From positions 13,957,541-14,021,540 of the forward strand of contig CM048849.1 of the NCBI GenBank assembly GCA_026545225.1: a stretch of DNA of 64,000 bases. The letters are read 5' to 3'. The position numbers were made by a program, and so were the translations under genes. This stretch comes from Cornus controversa (lineage: Eukaryota > Streptophyta > Magnoliopsida > Cornales > Cornaceae). This document shows positions 12,187 through 22,171 of the stretch, in pieces. Under the pieces are notes generated by a model. The model searched no databases. It had not been told where the DNA came from and was given only the letters and a program-made list of their open reading frames with translations. Position 1 is the first letter of the stretch. Every line of letters starts with the position of its first letter.

Positions 12187-12902
12187 ATCTGCCTATATAC
12201 TCTTATATACACGCATATACATATCAAAATTTATACTATAAAACTCCAAACTCGCAGATTAATTATGTTTAATCATACGAAAATCCCTTACATGAAATTA
12301 AGTAAAGATCTCAAATTATTAACACTAATCATGCATAAACCTATATAGATATATATACATATATGCATGAAATCAAACAATTTAATTAATTATATATGTT
12401 TACAAGTTGAAATGGGGAAGTGAAGAGATTGAACTTGCCTTGTGATTTTGAGGAAAATTGCATTTTCTCCCTTTCTCTGGGGTCCACCGTAGCCCTGTGC
12501 TTAGAAATTACTGAATCCTAATTTCTTTTCTCTTCTTTTAGTTTTTTCTTTCTAGAAAACTAAAAAACTCCTAAATAATTAAACTAATAAATATAAAATA
12601 TTTATCCCACCTATATATAAATATATATAGAGCCCAACCCAACAGTCTAGTCCAACCTGCTAAAAATTAAAAAATAGAAGAACATGTAGCCCAAACCCAC
12701 CTATTTTTATTTAAAAAAACTACATTTAAAACAAATAATTTACACACAATTAAAATCAATTAACACTTAGCAACCATTCAAACATTCACATTAAACAAAT
12801 AAAAACAGGCATTGACAAAATTAACTAAAATATTTAAATAATTAAAACCCAATTAAATAAAAAAAATCTAATTTAAATATCCTCAAATTACGAGGTATTA
12901 TA
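10269..12902 (-). repeat. E1 5' LTR (right copy)
   Basis: It matches the left LTR base for base over long blocks but is 90 bp longer. It starts TGAAATACC and ends GGTATTATA, where the canonical terminal CA has changed. It carries a longer TA microsatellite (12148-12179) and the same GC-rich block near 11640-11760. The differences from the left LTR could be counted to date the insertion. Confidence 0.9.
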
Positions 12903-12907
12903 GTTGC

Positions 12908-13168
12908 AATCCGTTAGAATTAATAATATTTATTATATATATAATATCTTATATTTTTATGCTAAAAAACTTATTATTGAGTCCTAGTTAAAAATTAGTT
13001 ATATTGGATTGTTTAGATTAAGCCCAATCCGTTATTTCATGGATCGGATTTGATTGAGTCTTTCTCACATATCGAATCGGATCAGATTGCATATTAATCA
13101 ATCTCTAGACTGCAGATCGAATTAGAATTATGCCTAATCCAATCGGATTCGATCCGTGGTCACTCCTC
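12908..13168 (-). mobile_element. hAT-type MITE copy 2, right part
   Basis: The continuation of the MITE at 2274-2431. It contains the AT-rich centre, several GGATCGGATT words and a decayed terminus CACTCCTC. The 8-bp duplication TTAAAAAC follows at 13169-13176, identical to that at 2266-2273. The 5-bp duplication of E1 (GTTGC, 12903-12907) precedes it. Confidence 0.85.
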
Positions 13169-13176
13169 TTAAAAAC

Positions 13177-13356
13177 TAATGAAAAGAATCCATATCCAGT
13201 CTACTGCCACCAAAAATAGTTGTGTTGTATGGAAGGTAACAAAAACACTTGGATTGTGATAAGGACACTTGTTGGAGAGAAATATTTTTGGCGCTTTAGT
13301 TTTTCACTCTAAATATCTAAGTCTCAGTTGAGCAAGAGCCAAGAGGATTTTGCTTC
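13177..13356. other. unassigned spacer
   Basis: Unique-looking sequence between the MITE and the tandem duplication upstream of the PR-10 gene. No features seen. Confidence 0.4.
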
Positions 13357-13408
13357 GTTAGTGTACGTGTGTGTTTGTCTCTCTCCTCTTGTGGTACATA
13401 TTGGACAA
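13357..13408 (+). repeat. tandem duplication, unit 1, left part
   Basis: This starts with GTTAGTGTACGTGTG and runs through a CT-rich stretch to GGTACATATTGGACAA. It is closely repeated at 14334-14395. The rest of unit 1 lies at 14257-14332 beyond the Mutator-type MITE, which inserted in the middle of the unit. Confidence 0.75.
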
Positions 13409-14247
13409 GAGGAGTGGTAGGGGCAGTGACTTAAGTGAGTGTTCCTGCACAATCGCATTATTGATTGGTTTAAAGACCTATAATTACACAATAATTAATA
13501 CATGTTTCCTATTTTAATGCAACACTAAAATTATAATTTTTTAAGACATAATTGCTCTTTTTAACCCTTTCTTAATTCTCTCTCTCTTTCCTTAACTTTG
13601 AATGTGTATTCACACAATAATTAATGCATATTTTCTATTTTAATTTGATTTATATGCTTTTCTTTTTTCATCAATGTATATATGTAGTAGATATATATGA
13701 GTATATATTATAAACTATGAACAAATACTTTCTTTTCAATTCTTCCAATTGTTTTTTAGACTACACATAGAGGGAAGAAAAAAAATTAAAAAAAAAGAAA
13801 GAAAAATAAAATAGTTGTTTATATATACACACTATACATACGTATATGGATCAAGTGAGAAGGAAAAAAGAAGAAGAAAACAAACAGAAAAGAAGAAAGT
13901 CTTGAAAGAAAAAAGGAAAGGAAAAAAAATTGAAAAAAATAAAAATAAAGTAGTTGTTGATATATATATACTACACATACGCATATGTATAAAGTGATAA
14001 GGAAAAAAAAACAAACCAAAAAAAAGGAAGAAAGGAAAATAGTTGTTTATATATATATACACACATTATATATGTATACATGGTCCACTGATTAGAGGAG
14101 AGAAATGATTAAAAAGACAATTCTATCTTAAAAATTTATACTTTTAGTGTCCTCTTAAAATAAAAAAACCTGCTTTAATTATTGTGTAATTATAAATCTT
14201 TGGACGAATGTACAGTGACACTCGCTCAAATGACCCTAGCACACTTC
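13409..14247. mobile_element. Mutator-type MITE with long inverted ends
   Basis: An 839-bp non-coding element. Its first roughly 165 bp (13409-13575) are an imperfect inverted repeat of its last roughly 145 bp (14104-14247). The best block, TTAATTATTGTGTAATTATA, is an exact inverted match. It is flanked by a perfect 9-bp duplication ATTGGACAA (13400-13408 and 14248-14256). Long TIRs with a 9-bp TSD are characteristic of Mutator-like elements. The centre holds three tandem AT/GA-rich units. It lies 0.5-1.3 kb upstream of the PR-10 TATA box and may affect that promoter, which is inference. Confidence 0.88.
13795..14075. repeat. three tandem units inside the Mutator-type MITE
   Basis: Three copies of a roughly 115-125 bp unit. 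Each has a TAGTTGTT-TATATATA part, a short CATACG/TATGTAT segment and an A/G-rich stretch with runs of AAGGAAAAAA. Open frames through this region on both strands are low-complexity artefacts. Confidence 0.75.
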
Positions 14248-14256
14248 ATTGGACAA

Positions 14257-14462
14257 TGACATGTTTGCTGCAATAATGATTTAACGAGTGTTAGATGCAT
14301 TAATTAATGCCATGAAGATAAATTTGTTCGTTAAAGTTAGTGTACGTGTGGCTCTCTCTCACTCTCTCTCCTTGTGGTACATATTGAACAATGACATTTT
14401 CGCTGCAATAATGAGTGTAGATGCATTAATTAATGCCATGAAGATAAATTTGTTGGTTGAAG
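14257..14462 (+). repeat. tandem duplication: rest of unit 1, then unit 2
   Basis: 14257-14332 completes unit 1 (GCTGCAATAATGA and then GATGCATTAATTAATGCC). Unit 2 follows at 14334-14462 with the same order of words. Removing the MITE leaves two adjacent units of about 128 bp with a few differences. A 94-codon open frame here is fortuitous. Confidence 0.75.
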
Positions 14463-14724
14463 GCATATGGGTTTCCAACGCCCTAATAAAGATTGGTTAT
14501 GAAAGTGAGGCGCCCAAAAACCAACACGCTACAGAAAAAAGGCAGTATCTAACCAGGAGGTTCAATAAATGACGACATTCATGGCCCGTATTTACTAGCC
14601 ACCTTGATGTTATTGTGAAACAGCTTTTTTTTTTAATAAAAAGAACTTGATTGAGGTATGAACCTAACAACTACTGCATATATGGTTTACCCTAAAGTGT
14701 TTGAGAGACCTGCACTTCCCAATC

Positions 14725-14732
14725 TATAAATA
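14725..14732 (+). promoter_or_regulatory. TATA box of the PR-10 gene
   Basis: TATAAATA lies 115 bp upstream of the ATG. Transcription would start about 30 bp downstream, giving a 5' leader of roughly 90 bases that contains a CT-rich stretch (TTCTCTCTCTG). This fits a plant RNA polymerase II core promoter. Confidence 0.8.
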
Positions 14733-14847
14733 CCAGCACTAACCTTTAGGCCTTCTCTCCCACTCCAAGTTGTTCACCCTTGCAATCAGCAGCCATCTTC
14801 TCTCTCTGTGATTATTTTTTAAGAATCAAAAGGAGAGTACAATTACA

Positions 14848-15421
14848 ATGGGTGTTCTCACCATCACTGACGAGTTCACTACCCCCATTCCTGCCCAAAG
14901 GCTGTTCAATGCCTTGATTCTTGACGCAGACAACCTCATCCCCAAGATAGCGCCTCAAGCCATTAAGAGTGTTGAAATAATTGAAGGCAATGGAGGCCCT
15001 GGAAGCATCAAGCAAATGAACTTCGCCGAAGGCTAGTAATTAATTGCTTCACTAGAAATAGAAATTTTCATCACCAAGTAAAAAAGTTTAATTTTGCCTA
15101 TCTCCTTTCTTTGCGCTTGCAGGTAGTCATTTCAAATATGTGAAGCACAGGATTGACAATCTGGACAAGGAAAATATGACCTACACTTACACACTGATAG
15201 AAGGTGATGCTCTGATGGACAAGCTTGAATCCATCTCTTATGAAATTAAGCTCGAGGCCTCTCCTGAAGGGGGTTGCAATGGCAAGAATATTAGCACATA
15301 CCATACTAAACCAGGCGTCGAGATTAAAGAAGAGGAAGTTAAAGCTGGCAAGGAGAAGGCCGCGGGTGTCTTCAAGGCTGTGGAAGCCTACCTCTTGGCA
15401 AATCCTGATGCCTATGTTTAA
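14848..15421 (+). CDS. PR-10 / Bet v 1-family protein (two exons)
   Basis: Exon 1 is 14848-15031 and exon 2 is 15123-15421; together they encode 160 residues, the normal size of the family (about 159-161). The start [10 protein letters not shown] and the context ACAATGG fit. The glycine-rich loop GNGGPG lies at residues 47-52 and the C-terminal signature EAYLLANP at 149-156. Family members are small cytosolic proteins with a seven-stranded sheet around a long C-terminal helix; they bind hydrophobic ligands such as flavonoids and cytokinins, and many are induced by pathogens or stress or act as pollen and food allergens. The exons contain no stops or shifts, so the gene is probably functional. 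The ligand and expression cannot be read from sequence. It stands alone among transposons, with TATA box and poly(A) signals in place. Confidence 0.95.
15032..15122 (+). other. PR-10 intron with GC-AG boundary
   Basis: A 91-base intron after the first base of codon 62, the position and phase I know from Bet v 1-family genes. The donor is GC (AAG|GCTAGT) and the acceptor TTGCAG|GT follows a pyrimidine-rich tract. The nearby GT at 15036 cannot serve as donor, because splicing there makes an in-frame stop. GC-AG introns are a small minority in plants but are spliced by the normal spliceosome. Confidence 0.85.
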
Positions 15422-15486
15422 TGTGCCTTCTATGTGTGTGTGCGCGCACGCGTGCTCTGTAGCCAAATCTACTTCTTTGGCTTCAT

Positions 15487-15532
15487 AATAAATGTTTTCA
15501 AATACCCAGTACTAATCATAATTAATAATAAA
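15487..15532 (+). terminator. poly(A) signals of the PR-10 gene
   Basis: AATAAA occurs at 15487-15492 and again at 15527-15532, 66 and 106 bases after the stop codon. This is the expected range for plant 3' ends. Confidence 0.65.
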
Positions 15533-16239
15533 GCTGCTTGTAATGTTTGATTTGAATGAAGAGTCAATCAGACTTATATGGTGAAACTTGATTCATTTAC
15601 TTCCGATGTGTTGCCTTCAATTGTTGATGTTGGCTTAGCAGAGTTCGCATATCTCTTAATTTATTGAAAATCATGTAAAATGTTATTGAAGGTGTTTGTA
15701 GTAGGTTCTGTTAAGCTGAAGTCAAACTTTTCACGATGATGGTCGCCAGAGAACGGGTCCCGGTGGGAGTCCAAGCTATCACAGAGGGGTCCACTATTCT
15801 ACGTAGATCATAGGAAGAGGAGAGGAATTCGGTAGTAAAAAGAGGAAATCTAGGGTGTATTGGAGATTACTTGAGGAAAAGGTTCTTTTTGTCGTGTATT
15901 TCTGTCTCTTCCCCCTAGTTCTCTACTTTTCTCTCGTTATTTATAGGCAAAAATATCTTTTCTCACCAAGGGTCGAGGTTTTGCGGTGGTAAATATCTGC
16001 GGTAAATATCTATGAAGCAAGGGCTGAGATTGTACTTGTTAGAACAGGGGATTCACTCACCTCACATGGTTCTCTTCTTTCCTTTGTGACAGGCCAATCC
16101 AAGATGTAATGACCTCACCCTAGCTAGAAATGAGATCCGTCATGGATTTAGCGTACCTTGGACTCCAGCCTCTGAACCCAAGCCCTTGGTTCCCATAAGG
16201 CAGTGATCCGAGCTCTTACCCCCCATAGGAGCGCGGAGT

Positions 16240-16820
16240 GCCACGAGGTTTATCCATAGGGAGGAACTCCTCGTAAAATAGAGGTTTATCCATAGAGGGG
16301 AACTCCTCGTAAAATAGAGGTTGATCCATAGAGAGGACCTCTGTGAGGTTTTATCCGTAGAGAGGAGTGCCTCCTCGCTTAGGGAAAATTGATTCGTAGA
16401 GAGGATTTCCCATAATGTTTATCTGTAGAGAGGAACTCATCACCATTCGAGACTTATCCAAATGGAAGGAAAAAGGCCCGTTTGAGGTTTATCCGTAGAG
16501 AGGAATGCCTCCTTGCAACATGGAGGTTGATCCATAGAGAGGACCTCCGTGAAGTTTCATTAGTAGAGAAGGACTCGCCAAAGAAAGGCGATCACACCCC
16601 TGAGGCGTGCTATACAGAATGAGGGAAGGAGCTCGGTAGTAAACTTCTCTTACTAGAGGAGCTCGATTGAAATCATCTATCCGAGGAGGGGCTCGATGGA
16701 TACTCTCTCCCCTCGGAGGAGCTCGATTAAAATCCCCTATTCGAGAAGGAGCTCGATTGGAATGCTCTATCCGAGGAGGGGCTCGCTGGATACTCTCTCT
16801 CCTCGGAGGAGCTCGATTTA
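16240..16820. repeat. tandem arrays in the E2 LTR
   Basis: The first array has about seven degenerate copies of a unit built on TTTATCCGTAGAGAGGAACTCC, spaced roughly 40-60 bp. The second has five or six copies of a unit with GAGGAGCTCGAT and a CTCTCCTCGG-like half, spaced about 35-40 bp. Both lie well inside the LTR, away from its shared outer 200 bp. Confidence 0.7.
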
Positions 16821-17285
16821 GAATATAAAGTCAAAGTAGGCCTATTGTCACGTGGAATTGTTGAGGATGCTCGAAGTGGAGGAAAAGTCAAAGTGGGCCC
16901 AATGCCACGTGGATATACGGAGGAAGCTCGAAATAGAGGAAAACCAAAGTGGGCCTTGCCACGTGGACACACGTGGCAGCCCCTGAATGGCCCATACCAA
17001 TAATTAGCCCCCTTGTGCGAGGTCCTATGTGTAGGTCCTCGTACACAACTCAGAGTGCAAGCTCGAACTCCATCCTGCAAAGGTATCCTGCTCGGCTATC
17101 TCGAGCCGTCCCTTTGATTTCCTTAAAAATTATAAAGTCGCCGACCTGTCAGATCGTCATTAATGACTGACAATGGTTCAGGCGGCGCCTTGTCGCTTTG
17201 TATCTCGCACTTTGCAACGGTTCGATGCCTCAAAATTTGGAGCCTTGCGTCGCTTCGGTGTCTTATCGATTAAAAAACTTCTTAC

Positions 17286-17292
17286 TATAAAT
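17286..17292 (+). promoter_or_regulatory. candidate TATA box for the antisense ORF
   Basis: TATAAAT lies 117 bp upstream of the ATG at 17403 on the plus strand. A CT-rich leader and the start context AAGAAATGTCG follow. This matches a plant pol II core promoter and would drive transcription opposite to the retrotransposon's own genes. It is sequence evidence only. Confidence 0.55.
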
Positions 17293-17402
17293 GGCAACTT
17301 AGAAAATTTTTATTTTCTACACTTCTCTTGCCTTGAATCTCCAATCCTCCAGAGCAAACTTTGAATTCTCAACTCTTCTTTCTTTTCGAATATATTCAAG
17401 AA

Positions 17403-18727
17403 ATGTCGAAGACTGGCTCCAACGATGCCTTCGAAGTACCACCTTCCAAGGAATGGAGGACAACTCCATTCTTTGGTCCGGATGCCATATTCTGGGATCA
17501 GACCCATCTGGTTCTATCCTTCACTTCAGAGTCGAGCGAGGAGAGTTTCCATACTCTTTCCTTTACCTCCCCATTCCTACCACTTCCTGTATAAGGTGGG
17601 AAGAATGGACAGACTTCATCTTCTCTATCCCTGATTATACGAAGCGCTTGAACAATGCGGGGATCCTTTAGGCTATTCAGAATACTCGAAGCCTCACTAT
17701 AAATTGAGATATTGCAGGGCTCCTAGTGCTTCTCTCGAGATGGAGCATCCATTATCATACTTTCGTCACTTCTTGGGGTAAGTTCACCCCTACGCTCGAA
17801 GATGTTAACGTTCTCATGAGACTTAATATTTTTGGCACAACTGACCCCTCTACAAGGGCGCTCTTTGAGGTCGAGGAGCGGCGGGTGGTAACTCTTCAAG
17901 CAGAAATTTAGGCTGCCTCAAAGTTGGCAACTTGTTTTAACAAGAAAAACGAGGTGGTTCATAAGTCCCCTCCTGAAACTGGGGGGAAATGTACCTGGGT
18001 TTCCCTCCTTTGCCATTTCTATAGGGACTTCTCCTATAATAACACAAGCAAGTGGGTGGCAGGCCCTCAGAGCGAAAGTCCTCTACGTTTGGTAGCCTAC
18101 ATCTTGTCTTGGTTGTCTCGTTCTATCTTTCTAGGACCTCTCGAGGACACTCCGAGCCTAGACCTGGTGCGCCTTGCAATCAAATTAGCCCGTGGGGTGC
18201 ATATTCCCTTAGCCCCTCTCTTCTTGGGCACTCTGTATCATGCCTTAGACAACTTCCATGCCTGTTACGAGCAATTCATGGGTCGTCTCCATGTAGCTTG
18301 GTTTGGCTCGGCCACTTTTCCCCAGATATTTATGTACGAACATTTCCCTGCTTACGCTCCTTGCATGAATTCTGGGAGTGGTAGACACCGCTCGACTAGG
18401 TGGAATAGGGTGGCAGCTCCTTGCAAGAAATTTGCACAGTTTATTTACAAGGAACAACATTTCAGAGTTCGATCCTTCGTGGGGCCCCCTCCTCTATTTT
18501 ACAGCTTGACCGTAGGCCAGGTTTTCAAAGGAGATGACATTTATTCCAACGAGGCCCTTACTAACTTGGCATTTATCACCCTAGGGTACCTTCCTGGCTT
18601 TCCTTCTCCCGCCACCACCATCAGCAAAATTTATCGCCCTGACAGAGTGGCTCGTCAATTTGGCTATGACCAAACCATACCCAGGGGCCATGATGAGCTC
18701 AAGGTTCAAACTTCTTTTCGGCTTTAG
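17403..18727 (+). pseudogene. antisense Plant Mobile Domain ORF of E2, broken
   Basis: It starts MSKTGSNDAF at 17403. The text then shifts frame near 17540-17570 and continues as FPYSFLYLPIP, a LSRWSIHYHTFVTSWGKFTPTLEDV block and an ILSWLSRSIFLGPLED block, then IPLAPLFLGTLYHALD. The LSxW...HTF...G...PTLEDV pattern and the later LAxG...LAPxFLGxLYxALD pattern are those of the Plant Mobile Domain (PF10536). This domain is found in nuclear proteins and is widely carried by transposons. Stops interrupt the frame near 17669, 17708 and 17909. The last part (17924-18727) is open for 267 codons. A cellular gene overtaken by an insertion is possible, but the position between integrase and LTR favours an element-borne ORF. 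Confidence 0.8.
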
Positions 18728-18739
18728 TTCGTTTCTTAG

Positions 18740-19921
18740 AGAATCAAGTTGAGCTCCTGGTCTTGAATAGAACAGAGCTTGTGGTGCCCTCGAGAACGCG
18801 AAGAGGACAATGGGTGAGGGGCTCGAAGGCGTACTGGCGAGGTGTGCTTGATAGGTTTCGTGCCTTTGTCACAAGTGAAGTTCCTCGCCACCCTATTCCT
18901 TCTTTGCAAAAGAACTCCATCTTTTGCAATAGGGCTAACCCACCTTGTCAAAAACTTCGAGGTCTTACCAAAGCGTTGTAAGCTCGAGCCACCTTAGTTT
19001 GATATGCCTTCATGTGCTCACTAGCTCGCTCTCTACGCTCGTCCAACACTTCGAGCTCTACTTCACACTCTAACTGACTTCGCTCAGCGAGACTCGCTGA
19101 GGGGACAACAAGCTCAGTTGGCAATACAACCTCGGTCCTATATACAAATGAGAATAGCGAAGCAAGTGTAGATCGCTTGGATGAACTTCGATAGGCCCAT
19201 AAATCAAGAATGAGGTGGTCGGCCCATTTGTGATGGAAATCCTCCAGAGTCCAGCTGAAGATTCAAAGCAGGATTTCGTTGGTAGCCTCAGCCTGTCTAT
19301 TTCCCTGGGGATAGTACGGGGTAGATCTATGATAAAGGATGTCGTATTGGTCCATCAAACACCCAACTTGACAATTGACGAAAGTCGTCCCATTATCACT
19401 CAAAACACCTTTGGAATCCCAAAACGACAGATAATGTGCTCCTTTATAAAGTTTGCGATAGCTGGGCCTGTCGCTTTCTTTAAAGGTATCGCTTCTACCC
19501 ACTTTGTATACATTTCAGTTGCGGTGAGGATCCACATATTTCCTTTTGACTTGGGGGAAATTGGTCCAATCAAATCCATACCCCAAGTATGAAATGGCCA
19601 CAGGGTAATAATCGGATGAAGCTCTGTAGTAGGAGCATGAATTCGATGATCATGAATTTGACATGATCGACATCGCTTGGTATGCTCCTTGCAATCCCTC
19701 TCCATAGTGGGCCAGTAATATCCTAACCTTATGAGATGCGTATAAAGCTTCACACCTACTTGATGTTCTGCATCATGCAATTCTTCCATGACGTGTTGGG
19801 CATTAGTCTTTCCGAGGCATCGAAGGAGACTTTTGCCGAATCCTCTTTTAAAGAGTTGGCCTTTGACCAACTCAAATTGTTTAACTCTCTTTTTCATCTT
19901 TAAAGCATCGATACGATTCAA
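18740..19921 (-). pseudogene. E2 integrase
   Basis: The minus-strand text starts with a zinc domain (HDAEHQVGVKLYTHLIRLGYYW, then CKEHTKRCRSCQ). The core follows with the first Asp in HTWGMDLIGPI and the second in SDNGTTF after a frameshift near 19430. The third block reads NRQAEATNEILL (Glu). The C-terminal part near 18970-19260 reads WADHLILDLWAYRSS and, later, HMKAYQTKVARAYNALV, the usual run to the end of a Tat/Athila integrase. Below about 18930 it becomes unreadable and approaches the end of the antisense ORF. Confidence 0.87.
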
Positions 19922-20287
19922 AGGCAGCGTCCCCGTTTAGAGGAAAATAAAGAATGAAGCTCGCCAATCCTGGCCCTCCGAGATCACGAAACATTCGAGC
20001 TTATCTCGCACCTCCGTATAGTCTAAACAGGTCTCCTACTTAGCCTTGGCCTCTTTGGCCACTGATGGCCAATAATAGCCCCATCTCTGAAGCCATCTAT
20101 AAAGACTTATTTCCACTACCCCACAAGATTGCTCATGAACCGAATCCAAGATAGAACGACCCTCCACCTCGCCAATGCACTTCATGAGGAGTCCTCCCGG
20201 AGCTCAATAGTAAAGGACCCCCTTATAAATTAGAAAGTTTTTGAGGGCCACGAGCTAGATCCCTGATGGATTCCCTTCGAGCTGTGC

Positions 20288-20760
20288 CTAGATGGGAGCT
20301 CGCCAATCAGATTCCTCGAGGTTGCTCTTCTCTCTGCCTCGATACGGAGAAGTTTTCTTTTGATTTTGTATCAAAACAATTTCGTCCAGAATTTCCATTT
20401 TCGATGCCAAAGTTGCCAACGCGTTAGCATGACAATCATTAGAATGAGGTGTATATTCCACCAGTAGCTCCTTGAAACTCAAACTTAATTTCTGAAGTAT
20501 GCCCCTGTAAGCTGCAAAGGACAGCTCTCGCACGGCATACTCCCCGTTGGTTTATTTTATCACCAATTTTGAGTCCCCTTTAACTCGTAACCTCTTGATA
20601 CCAAGCTCTCGCACGGCCAAGAGACCAAGGATGAAAGCTTCGTCTCAGCCTCATTGTTTGTGCACGCAAAGTCAAGTTTGTATGACAAACTTTTCTTTTC
20701 ACCGATCTCGGAGGTTAGAACAACTCTGACTCCTCCTCCTCTGGCAGTCAAGGACCCATC
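20288..20760 (-). pseudogene. E2 second (archaeal-like) RNase H
   Basis: The blocks ARGGGVRVVLTS, DFACTNNEAE and then RELSFAAYRGILQ with VEYTPHSNDCHANALATLAS follow each other on the minus strand, with a frame break near 20540. The TNNEAE block and the HxxNxxADxLA-like end are typical of the additional RNase H that Tat elements carry after their own. Its presence is the best evidence for the lineage. Confidence 0.8.
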
Positions 20761-20772
20761 GAAGGCTAAAGT

Positions 20773-21279
20773 CTATTCCCCCTCAACCTCAGCCAAGTAT
20801 GAGCAATTCAGATTCTCGCCTGATAGATCATCATCCAGTAGCCCGAGCTCCCCCGAAGGAAATTGAGCAATGAGGTCTGCCAGAGCCTTGCTCAAAATGG
20901 CCTTAGGAGTGAGGCATTTGATTTTGAACTCAGCCAGCAAGAGGAGCCACCACGCCATGCGACCTGACAGGATGGGTCGGGATAACATGTATCTCAGCGG
21001 ATTGTACTTTGTCATAAGCTCAATTCTATGTGACAAAAAGTAATACCGAAGCTTTCTAGCCACGAAAATGAGAGACAAACAATGTCTTTCGATGGGTGAA
21101 TACCTTGTCTTTGTATCCTTCACAATTCTACTGATGTAATAAACTAGGCATTCTTGACCCCCAGATTCTTGGGCTAACAATGCATCGACTGACCTCGAGG
21201 TGGAGGTTAGGTAGAGCTTTAAAGCAACCCTCGTCTTGGGCACGATCATGGTAATTGGTGAGGAAATAGTGATCTTCAC
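20773..21279 (-). pseudogene. E2 first (gypsy-type) RNase H
   Basis: A 168-codon open frame with VDALLAQESGGQECLVYYIS, a RYSPIERHCLSLIFVARKLR block, a LMTKYNPLRYMLSRP block and GRMAWWLLLLAEF, all expected of gypsy RNase H following RT. It runs directly into the second RNase H with only a short linker. Confidence 0.85.
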
Positions 21280-22171
21280 TCACTCGAATGCCCTTTCATG
21301 CTCTAGGAGCCAATGGAAGGCCCCTTTTCCCTTGGTTAGTGAGCCGAACGAATGAGCCATCTCTGCCAGAGCAGGAATAAAATGCCAAAGGTAAGAATTT
21401 TTTTTGATAAAGCTCTTTAACTGCTTTAGGGTCTGCGGTCGAGGCATATACGTAACAAACATTGCTTTCGTGCGATCAATGTCGATCCCCCTCTCATGCA
21501 CAACAAAGCCCAAGAACTTCCCCGTGCTAACTCCGAAAGCACATTTAAAAGGGTTCATTCACAAATTGTAAACCCGACATCGGTGGAAGACTCATTGCAA
21601 ATTGACGAGGTGTGCATCTCGATGATGTGATTTGACCACCAAGTCATCAATATAATCTTCCACACTTTGATGAAGCATACCATGGAAGACAGCTATCATA
21701 GCTCGCTAGTAGGTTGCACCTACATTCTTCAAACCAAATGGCATTACTGTAAAATAGAAGTTGCCCAACAGAGTTTGAAATGTTGTCTTCTCCGCATCTT
21801 CCTTGGCCATTCTAATGTGGTTGTACCTGCTGTACCCATCCATGAATGAAAATATCTTAAGACCCGTCACGGAGTCTATCATAGTGTCAATGTTTGGTAA
21901 CGAAAAATCATCTTTTGGGCATATAGATTTCAAATCTCAAAAGTCTACGCACACAGATTTTACCATTCTTTTTCTTCACCGGTACAATGTTGGCAAGCCA
22001 AGTAGGATGTAAAATGGGCTTGATAAATCCTGCGGCCAGGAGCTTCATCACCTCCTCCTTAATTTGGAGCTCTAACTCTAGCATGAAACTCCTCGAAGAT
22101 TGCATAATTGGCGTGGCACCGTGCCAAATATTGAGGTGATGAGAGACTAACCAGGGATCTAATCCTGACAT
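21280..22171 (-). pseudogene. E2 reverse transcriptase
   Basis: Three frames together give FIKPILHPTWLANIVPVKKK, a DDFSLPNIDTMIDSVTG block, SFMDGYSRYNHIRMA, TTFQTLLGNFYFTVMPFGLK and, after a gap, MNPFKCAFGV with KFLGFVVHERGI. The order is that of a Tat/Athila reverse transcriptase. The region that should carry the YxDD motif, near 21600-21700, has frame breaks. Confidence 0.85.

Larger units (their letters stand above)
2432..12902 (-). mobile_element. E1: Tekay/Del-like gypsy chromovirus, complete but dead
   Basis: A full-length LTR retrotransposon of 10.5 kb on the minus strand. It has two LTRs of 2544 and 2634 bp, an initiator-Met-type primer site next to the right LTR and a polypurine tract next to the left LTR. 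The internal order is gag, protease, RT, RNase H, integrase, GPY/F and a chromodomain-like tail, read from right to left. A target duplication GTGGC (2427-2431) / GTTGC (12903-12907) flanks it with one mismatch. Every coding part carries stops or frameshifts. A hAT MITE interrupts it between gag and protease. The chromodomain-like tail and RT text suggest the Tekay/Del lineage of chromoviruses. Confidence 0.9.
15693..17370 (-). repeat. E2 3' LTR (left copy), inner end uncertain
   Basis: It begins TGTTTGTAGTAGG. Because the right LTR is truncated, the inner end cannot be set by comparison. A pyrimidine run near 17371-17388 (CTCTTCTTTCTTTTC) is a possible polypurine tract on the minus strand, suggesting an end near 17370. 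The LTR contains two tandem arrays: units of GAGGTTTATCC-type text at about 16240-16560, and GAGGAGCTCGAT-type units at about 16620-16820. Confidence 0.55.

Noticed and set aside
13815..14062. Lys/Glu- or Phe-rich open frames
   Set aside because: Low-complexity translation of AT/GA-rich tandem units in a MITE.
15036..15037. GT as the PR-10 intron donor
   Set aside because: Splicing there makes an in-frame TAG and departs from the family's intron phase.
15098..15488. Other open frames over PR-10 exon 2
   Set aside because: Shadows of the real frame.
18763..18981. 72-codon plus-strand frame as continuation of the antisense ORF
   Set aside because: The minus strand reads as the decayed end of integrase here; the plus text has no clear PMD block.
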